This document shows positions 53,845 through 59,037 of a stretch of DNA of 59,037 nucleotides, piece by piece. The stretch is from Treponema sp. (lineage in GTDB: Bacteria; Spirochaetota; Spirochaetia; Treponematales; Breznakiellaceae). Under the pieces are notes generated by a model. The model saw only the letters and a list, made by a program, of their open reading frames with translations. It was not told the origin of the DNA and searched no databases. A program made the position numbers and the translations under genes. Within the stretch, counting starts at the first letter, position 1, and the number at the start of each line of letters is the position of its first letter. Location: assembly GCA_009781635.1 (NCBI GenBank), contig WQXU01000016.1:1-59037 (forward strand), written 5' to 3'.

Positions 53845-54560
53845 ATATTGATGCAGGAGCCACAATAGGTCTCATTAAATTTTTTGATAGCAAAAAGTAT
53901 GCCGAGGATTTGCTTAATGGCAAGCTTTTTTGCCATGAAAGCGGCTGGTTTCGCAAGCTTGATGATTCTTTTCGCGGAGACAAATATGACGGGAAGAGAC
54001 CAATTAATGTAAATGGCAAACTACTTCAGTGGGGCAATATTAACGCTACAGCTTCTGGAGTTATGTCTGCTGGGTTTGTTGGTGATAACAAATTGCCTAT
54101 TTATTGCTTATCTATTATTGACATAAATATTCTAGACAAATTTCAAGAAAATACATACTTGTTCAAACCTTGTTTTGTAGAAAAAATGAAACAATTCGGT
54201 AAATATGCAGTGTTGCTAACAAATTATGGAGAATTTGTTGATGATATTAGCGAATATGCAACCTCTAAAGAACTAGCCCTTACAAATTTTCGTGTTGAGT
54301 ATGTAGATATAAAAAAAGAATACCAAATTGATGACTATAACAATACTCGTTCATTAAAACCATTTTTTACAAAAGATATAGAATATGAATACCAAAATGA
54401 AATTAGGTTTCTTTGGCAACAAAAAGATGGACAGCCATTGATTGACAGTAAAAATAATAGCATTATGTTTGATTTAAAGAAACAGATGAAAGGTACCATT
54501 ACATCAATAGATAAATTATTGACTGTTCCCTTTGTTTTCTCAGTGAAAAAACAATATTAA
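53838..54560 (+). CDS. cassette protein of unknown function, possibly DUF2971-like
   Basis: A 240-aa soluble protein. Its ATG overlaps the preceding stop by seven bases (ATGCTAG), implying coupling with the zinc-ribbon/nuclease gene. The N-terminus 'KFFDSKKYAEDLLNGKLFCH' with 'FRKLDDSFRGDKYDGKRPI' recalls DUF2971 proteins, which start with a 'small footprint, FNDPFEG' segment, and the later 'YEYQNEIRFLWQ' recalls their 'w.yEkEwR' block. The link is tentative. No signal peptide or membrane helix. The pairing with a nuclease gene in one cassette would fit a two-gene defence unit, but nothing proves it. It ends 12 bases before the inverted end of the cassette. Confidence 0.68.
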   Translation: MLDIDAGATIGLIKFFDSKKYAEDLLNGKLFCHESGWFRKLDDSFRGDKYDGKRPINVNGKLLQWGNINATASGVMSAGFVGDNKLPIYCLSIIDINILDKFQENTYLFKPCFVEKMKQFGKYAVLLTNYGEFVDDISEYATSKELALTNFRVEYVDIKKEYQIDDYNNTRSLKPFFTKDIEYEYQNEIRFLWQQKDGQPLIDSKNNSIMFDLKKQMKGTITSIDKLLTVPFVFSVKKQY

Positions 54561-54582
54561 AAAACTCAAAAATGCCCAACGT

Positions 54583-54754
54583 CGCATAACACACGATTAG
54601 CGCTACGGGCGCTGTTCGCGCCCTCGGGTTCCGCAAAACCGTGTTCGGGCTGCGCCCTCTGCACGGTTTTCGCTCCACCACATTTGGGGCAGGGGGCATT
54701 GCTTCGCAAGCCCTATAACCTGCCCCAAACGTCGCCAATCTTAAACGTTATGCG
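54583..54754 (-). repeat. attC-like integron recombination site, minus orientation
   Basis: 172 bp bounded by CGCATAAC (54583-54590) and GTTATGCG (54747-54754). Its arms are reversed relative to the 51469 site: ACACGATTAG on the left, CAATCTTAAAC on the right. Internal hairpins include GGGCGC..GCGCCC, AAAACCGTG/CACGGTTTT and GGGGCAGG/CCTGCCCC. Confidence 0.85.
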
Positions 54755-54779
54755 ATGGAACGGCGTACACAACTATTCC

Positions 54780-55250
54780 TTATAATTTTTCATAATATAT
54801 TATATCCATATTTTCATTTATTTTTTCTATTTGTCCAGTTCTTTTATATCCTATTTTTTCATATAAATAACAATTACCTTCTTCTTGTAATATTGTATCC
54901 AATATCCAACCATTTTTTGGTTTATATTTTTCTTCAATTATTTTAAAAACTTTTTGTGCAATTCCTTTATTATGATATTCTGGTAAAATAAATATGGGAG
55001 CAACTCTGCATTTTAACTCTTTATCCAATCTAATGACTCTTATTGCACCTACAGAATTATTTTCTATTTTTATTATATAATAATCCGTATATTCCTGTTT
55101 TAATCTGCTAATAACCCTGTCAATATTTTCATTTCCAGGGTTTGTATCATAATCTTTATATTTTTCCAACAGTGATTTAAATGACTTAATTTGCATTTTA
55201 TGTATTTCTTCTGCATTTTCAACTGTCGCTTTTTCTAAAATAATTTCCAT
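54780..55250 (-). CDS. GNAT family N-acetyltransferase
   Basis: A 156-aa acetyl-CoA-dependent acyltransferase. N-terminal strand-helix 'EIILEKATVENAEEIHKMQI', the central strand 'SVGAIRVIRLDKELKCRVAP', the acetyl-CoA loop 'ILPEYHNKGIAQKVF' (about 92-106, HNKGIA for the usual R/QxxGxG/A) and the C-terminal 'CYLYEKIGYKRTGQIEKI'. Substrate unknown. It is the second gene of a cassette; AGGA precedes the ATG. 33 bases separate it from the upstream GNAT gene, and the attC-like site lies 25 bases beyond its stop codon. Strongly AT-rich. Confidence 0.88.
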   Translation of the reverse strand: MEIILEKATVENAEEIHKMQIKSFKSLLEKYKDYDTNPGNENIDRVISRLKQEYTDYYIIKIENNSVGAIRVIRLDKELKCRVAPIFILPEYHNKGIAQKVFKIIEEKYKPKNGWILDTILQEEGNCYLYEKIGYKRTGQIEKINENMDIIYYEKL

Positions 55251-55283
55251 AGTATTTTCCTTTTTTTAAGATGTTTGATATTT

Positions 55284-55790
55284 TTATTCTAATATTTTAT
55301 TCATTACATATGAATTAAATGGAAATAATTTTTTACCATCTTTTTCTATTCCAGAAAGATCATCTATTCTTACATATTTATAATTTAATTTTTTATACCA
55401 TTCAATTAATATTTTATTTTCATCCACTACATATATTTCGATTATTTTTCCATTATTTTCTCGAATATTATTTTCTACATATTCCATTAGTTTTTTGCCT
55501 ATTCCCTTATGTCTATGCTCTGGTAATGTTACCACCCTTTTAATAAAATATTTATCTTCTTTATTATTAAATTGATAACCAGCACAACCAATTATTTGTC
55601 CATTAATTTTGTATCCAAACATTTTTAATCCATTATCGAAATCTTTTTCAATTTCATCATAATTTATAAATGCTGGAAATCTTGTAGCATTTTCAATTGT
55701 ATAATTTAATTGTAATGCAACTGTATTAAAAGCTATATTCATAATATTTGCAATAATTTTACTGTCTTTTAATTCAATTATGTTTTCCAT
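55284..55790 (-). CDS. GNAT family N-acetyltransferase
   Basis: A 168-aa acetyltransferase, distinct from its neighbour. Acetyl-CoA loop 'TLPEHRHKGIGKKLMEY' (about 88-104, RHKGIG), 'FGYKINGQIIGCAGYQF' before it, and 'EWYKKLNYKYVRID' near the end. Substrate unknown; an antibiotic, polyamine or protein N-terminus are all possible. The ATG follows TTAGGAG. It begins 94 bases inside the minus-oriented attC-like site at 55884, so in the minus direction the cassette reads attC, GNAT, GNAT, attC, a normal cassette layout with two genes. Confidence 0.9.
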   Translation of the reverse strand: MENIIELKDSKIIANIMNIAFNTVALQLNYTIENATRFPAFINYDEIEKDFDNGLKMFGYKINGQIIGCAGYQFNNKEDKYFIKRVVTLPEHRHKGIGKKLMEYVENNIRENNGKIIEIYVVDENKILIEWYKKLNYKYVRIDDLSGIEKDGKKLFPFNSYVMNKILE

Positions 55791-55883
55791 ATATTCTCCT
55801 AATTTATTTTAAACAATATTTTAAATATTTATTCAATTGTATAATGAACATTTTTGGTCATTATATCATATTAGCCGTTCTTT

Positions 55884-56057
55884 CGCATAACACACGATTA
55901 GTGCTGCGGGCGCTGTTCGCGCCCTCGGGTTCCGCAAAACACCGTTCGAGCTTTGCCCTCTGCAACATTTTGCTCCACCACATTTTTGAAGCTCTGCAAA
56001 ACCTTCAGTTTCGCTTATTCGGGCTGTAAAAACGTCGCCAATCTTAAACGTTATGCG
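55884..56057 (-). repeat. attC-like integron recombination site, minus orientation
   Basis: 174 bp bounded by CGCATAAC (55884-55891) and GTTATGCG (56050-56057). It is closely similar to the site at 54583 over the first ~70 bases (GGGCGCTGTTCGCGCCC hairpin) and over the last 20, with a different middle. Confidence 0.85.
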
Positions 56058-56106
56058 AAGTGCCAAAATCAACTTACAAAAACGATTGACTGAAAATAAA
56101 TAAATA

Positions 56107-56907
56107 ATGTATTATGAATTTATGGAAAATAAATCAATTGAAGAAAGTATTGTTTCTGCTATGGATATGACCGATATTAGTTTAATAAAACATTTACCTT
56201 ATATTTTACAGGATTTTTGGGAAATTGGCTCTTCTTCAGAAGAGATTATCAAAATAATCAAAAAATATAAAACGGATTACTCAAATCTTAATATATTAGA
56301 TTTAGGTTCCGGAAAAGGAGCTGTTTCTATAAAAATAGCGGCTGAATTAAAGTGTGTTTGCTTCGGAATAGACGCAATAAATGATTTTGTTGTTTTTTCC
56401 AACAATAAAGCAAAAGAATATTCTGTAAATAATATATGTACCTTTGAAACAAATGACATTAGGGCCAGAATAAAAACATTAGAAAAATATGACATTATTT
56501 TGTCAGTGGCAATAGGACCTGTTTTTGGCAATTACTATAAGACATTAATTGAATTGGACACTCACTTAAATAATGATGGGTTAATCATTATTGATGATGC
56601 TTTTAATGAGGATGATTGTAATAATGATTTTCAAAATATCTTGCGAAAAAAAGAAATAATCCAGCAAATAAATAATGCTGGAATGGATTTAATTGAAATA
56701 ATAACAGTAAATGAAATTATCGGGATTAATGAAGAATATGAAAATCAATTTCAAAATATACAAAAAAGATGTAATGAATTAATTGAAAAATATCCTGAAA
56801 ATAAAAAGGCATTTTTAAGATTTATAGAGGAACAAAAAGAAGAATATGAGATATTAAGTAATGAAATAATTCCAGCAATATTTGTAATAAAGAAAAGGCA
56901 GTCATAA
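56107..56907 (+). CDS. class I SAM-dependent methyltransferase
   Basis: A 266-aa protein. The Rossmann core begins at about 60: motif I 'NILDLGSGKGAVSIKIA', motif II 'VCFGIDAIND', a motif III-like 'TFETNDIRA' and motif IV 'YDIILSVAIGPVFGNYY', then 'NNDGLIIIDDAFNEDD'. Substrate unknown; a small molecule is likely given the UbiE-like core. The first ATG is 56107; a second at 56122 ('MENKSIEES') may be the real start because TTGACT (56086-56091), 18 bases and TATTAT (56110-56115) form a possible promoter whose start point would fall there. Between a minus-oriented attC-like site and a truncated site end. Confidence 0.85.
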   Translation: MYYEFMENKSIEESIVSAMDMTDISLIKHLPYILQDFWEIGSSSEEIIKIIKKYKTDYSNLNILDLGSGKGAVSIKIAAELKCVCFGIDAINDFVVFSNNKAKEYSVNNICTFETNDIRARIKTLEKYDIILSVAIGPVFGNYYKTLIELDTHLNNDGLIIIDDAFNEDDCNNDFQNILRKKEIIQQINNAGMDLIEIITVNEIIGINEEYENQFQNIQKRCNELIEKYPENKKAFLRFIEEQKEEYEILSNEIIPAIFVIKKRQS

Positions 56908-56921
56908 AAAAAGTGTTTTTT

Positions 56922-56933
56922 ACTTCTCATAAC
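56922..56933. repeat. truncated right end of the last cassette
   Basis: ACTTCTCATAAC is the inverted copy (11/12) of GTTATGCGAAGT at 56050-56061. The stop codon of the convergent sensor-kinase gene begins two bases later, so no complete attC fits here. It may mark a former attC cut by rearrangement, or insertion at a secondary site next to the kinase gene. Confidence 0.6.
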
Positions 56934-56934
56934 A

Positions 56935-59037
56935 TCATTTTAAGTATATTCTTAGTTTCTCTATTACCCTGTCAATATCAAGCGGTTTTCCGAGATGATC
57001 ATCCATCCCTGCGGTAATACATTCCTCTATGTCGCTCTTAAAGACATTAGCTGTCAAAGCAATAATGGGTATTCGCTGATGATGTGAATACATTCTAGTT
57101 TCGTTTGCAGTGAAACTTGCGGACTGTTTTTCCTCAAATTCACGAATACGGCGGGTTGCTTCATACCCATTCATTACCGGCATTTGTACATCCATAAAAA
57201 TGATGTCGTACTTATCGGGAGCCGCTTCTACCATTTTTAATGCATCTTCGCCGTTTTCTGCGCAGTCAATAGAAAGCCCGGTATCCTCCAGCAACGCAAT
57301 AAGAATTTCACGGTTAATTTCTACGTCTTCGGCAACCAGAAGATTTTTGCCTCCAAACTCACCGTCTTTGATAGAAATATCTTTTTTGATATCATCATAT
57401 ATTCCCAAACTTTCATTTATGCAGTCAACTATCATTGAAGACATAAGCGGTTTTAACAGACATTTATTTACGCCGGAGTGTAACGCTTCTTCCTTGATTT
57501 GCTCCCAATCCATTGCCGTAATCATTATTACTACTGACGGTTTACTTGACATTGATTCTTTAACTTTTCTAGTAAGTTCAATTCCGTCCATACCGGGCAT
57601 ACGCCAGTCAATAAAATATATGTCAAAAGCTCCGCGTTCTTCTATAATCCGGCAGGCTTCATAACCGTCAGATGCCGCATCGCAGTTCATTTCAAGCTGT
57701 CCGAATAATTCTAAAAATTGATCACGTGTTTCCGGTTCATCGTCTACTACCATAATCCGGACATTTTTCCAGTTAACTCCGGGAGAAAGCATTGATACAG
57801 GACTTTTTTCGCTGCGCTGCGCTTTTATGGTAAAAATAAATTTAGAGCCTTTGCCAAGCTGCGATTCGACCCAAATTTTTCCGTCCATAAATTCGATGAT
57901 ATGTTTGGATATGGCAAGACCAAGACCTGTTCCTCCGTACTGCCGGCTGGTTCCGCTTTCCGCCTGCTCAAACGCAGAGAACAGCTTTTCATGTTTTTCC
58001 GGGGATATGCCGATTCCGCTGTCAATTATTGCAATACGTAATTCGCAATTTCCGTCAACTTCATTTATCAAAGACGCTTCAAGGTTTATTTCTCCGCTTT
58101 CAGGCGTAAATTTAACGGCATTAGCCAGCAGATTTGTGATAACCTGCGCCAAACGCTGGTCGTCTCCAATCAAAAACCGCGGTATATTACTGTCAATATT
58201 TAAAGTTAACCGCTGTTGTTTTTCATCAACTCTGAAATTTATAACTGACAGTACTTTTTGAAGCATTCTTTCAAAATTAAATTCAATGGGAGACAGTTCA
58301 AGTTTGTTTGCTTCAATTTTCGCCATGTCCAACACATCATTAATTACACCTAACAAGTGGGAAGACGCATCCCCAATCTTGTTCAATGCATGATTTTTCT
58401 GCACTATGTCATCTGATTTCTTTCCAATGATAGTCATTCCGATGATGGCATTCATCGGGGTGCGCATTTCGTGGCTCATGCTTGAAAGGAAATTACTTTT
58501 CGACCTACTGGCAACCTCGGCTTCCTGCCGAAGTTTCTCAGTGTTTAATAATATGTTTTTCTCTTCTGTTACATCCATCAATGCGCCTGCAACATATATG
58601 GGATTACCGTCATTATCGCGGATTGTTTCGCCGTGAGCGCGAAAGTATGAATATTCGCCGTTTTTCTTTAACAGGCGGTATTCTTCATCAAACGGCGTGT
58701 TACCCGTTTTATCAAGCACGTGAGCTGCAAAAGCGTTAATCGCTTTTTCTTTATCTTCGGGATGTAGCTTATCGCTCCAGCTGTTTATAATGTTGGGAAA
58801 ATCAATTTCATTTGAATATCCCAGCATATTTCTGAATTCATCAGAATAAATGCCTTTATTTTCAGGATTAAGCGGATCATCCCCGGACACATGCATATCC
58901 CATAAGGCTATTTATGTCGCTTTAAGTATAAGATTTAATTTTGAAAGCTGCTGTTCATTTGTTACATGCGCTTTTTTTAACTCCAGCTCCCGTCTGCGTA
59001 TTTCGGTAATATCATGGGCGTAACCAATTATTGCAAA
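56935..59037 (-). pseudogene. PAS hybrid sensor kinase split by an in-frame stop (partial)
   Basis: Runs off the right edge. The main open part (56935-58896, 653 aa) has a PAS domain (about 1-110, 'SDEFRNMLGYSNEIDF', 'YRLLKKNGEYSYFRAHGE'), HisKA 'SMSHEMRTPMNAI' (His about 147), HATPase ('TNLLANAVKFT', 'DSGIGIS', 'GGTGLGLAISK'), REC1 ('MVVDDEPETRDQF', Asp in 'FIDWRMPGMDG') and REC2 ('LVAEDVEINREI', Asp in 'FMDVQMPVMNG'). Upstream the same frame continues as '...LSKLNLILKAT', TAA at 58912-58914, 'IALWDMHVSG'. Relatives read 'LKATKIALWDM', so one A-to-T change made a stop. A PAS sensor beyond the edge is thus cut off. The fragment could still be made from internal ATG 58896. Confidence 0.85.

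Larger units (their letters stand above)
49247..56933. mobile_element. integron-type gene cassette array without integrase in view
   Basis: About 7.7 kb between the antiporter gene and a sensor-kinase gene, visibly richer in AT within the genes than the flanks. It contains three full attC-like sites (51469-51649, 54583-54754, 55884-56057), a half site at 50371-50390 and a truncated end at 56922-56933. Interval ends pair as inverted repeats that are specific to each interval: 50383-50403 with 51456-51476 (19/21), 51642-51659 with 54573-54590 (17/18), 54747-54764 with 55874-55891 (16/18), 56050-56061 with 56922-56933 (11/12). That is the mark of cassettes that once were circles. No tyrosine recombinase IntI is encoded here, so this is either a distal array segment or a CALIN cluster. 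Confidence 0.85.

Noticed and set aside
50371-56057. The large palindromic elements were first considered as REP/RAYT-type repeats, insertion-sequence ends or terminators.
   Set aside because: Length (172-181 bp), GTTATGC/GCATAAC ends, asymmetric inner arms, and within-interval matching of flanks fit attC sites; no transposase or RAYT gene is present.
52430-58914. Two in-frame TAA codons (52430 and 58912) might mean a recoded TAA.
   Set aside because: Expected residues differ (Gln and Lys), and many genes in the window end in TAA at the normal family length, so two separate mutations or errors are simpler.
1-59037. Search for tRNA, rRNA and known riboswitches.
   Set aside because: No T-loop GGTTCGANTCC-type signature, rRNA segment or recognisable aptamer core was seen by eye; a covariance-model scan would be needed to exclude weak cases.

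Overview
The window looks like chromosomal DNA of a spirochaete of the Treponema/Breznakiella/Leadbettera group, probably a gut, plant-fibre-associated species. This is inferred from several things seen together: an Rpn-type PD-(D/E)XK protein of the kind common in termite-gut treponemes, a clade-X phosphofructokinase, many very large hybrid sensor kinases, a GH5 cellulase, a GH115 alpha-glucuronidase, a tungsten-type aldehyde oxidoreductase, and an integron cassette array with attC-like sites resembling those of treponemes and Vibrio. No ribosomal RNA, tRNA or CRISPR array was seen.

Layout. 1-5.2 kb: edge of an Rpn nuclease gene, phosphofructokinase, a SpoU rRNA/tRNA methylase, a GerMN lipoprotein-like protein, a YmdB-type phosphoesterase and an SDR-like protein. 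5.4-12.6 kb: a Cache-PAS hybrid kinase with REC and HPt domains, then an XPB-type helicase paired with its helicase-associated partner. 12.7-17.8 kb: a sodium/solute symporter and a complete N-degron operon (clpS-clpA-aat), followed by a five-copy 13-bp tandem repeat. 17.8-23.3 kb: M18 aminopeptidase, gltX, an exported barrel-like protein, a sirtuin and an amino-acid-binding lipoprotein. 23.4-32.8 kb: a voltage-sensor/HD-GYP fusion, then an operon of two paralogous hybrid kinases and a GH5 glucanase; both transcription units begin with a tiny ORF that abuts or overlaps the next start codon. 32.8-38.2 kb: carA and a carB-dapF fusion behind a clear promoter and a possible attenuator. 38.2-43.6 kb: Sel1-repeat protein, GH115 enzyme and a Cache-GGDEF cyclase. 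43.7-49.2 kb: a tungsten-oxidoreductase operon (ferredoxin, AOR, ThiF/MoeB-like, MoaD/ThiS-like) divergent from an antiporter-EIIA fusion.

49.2-56.9 kb is accessory DNA: an integron-type cassette array without an integrase in view. Three full attC-like sites of 172-181 bp, one half site and one truncated right end delimit intervals whose two ends are inverted copies of each other. The first eight bases are common to all (GTTATGCG), while the next 4-13 bases differ from cassette to cassette but match within a cassette, as expected if each interval once existed as a circle carrying one intact attC. Cargo: two membrane/coiled-coil proteins of unknown function, a broken eight-unit zinc-ribbon protein with a PD-(D/E)XK nuclease domain, an unknown 240-residue protein, two GNAT acetyltransferases and a methyltransferase. 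Beyond it lies a hybrid sensor kinase split by an in-frame stop.

The strongest candidates for something undescribed are the voltage-sensor/c-di-GMP phosphodiesterase fusion, the cassette array with co-varying ends and mixed attC orientation, and the CarB-DapF fusion that has lost the first catalytic cysteine of DapF.
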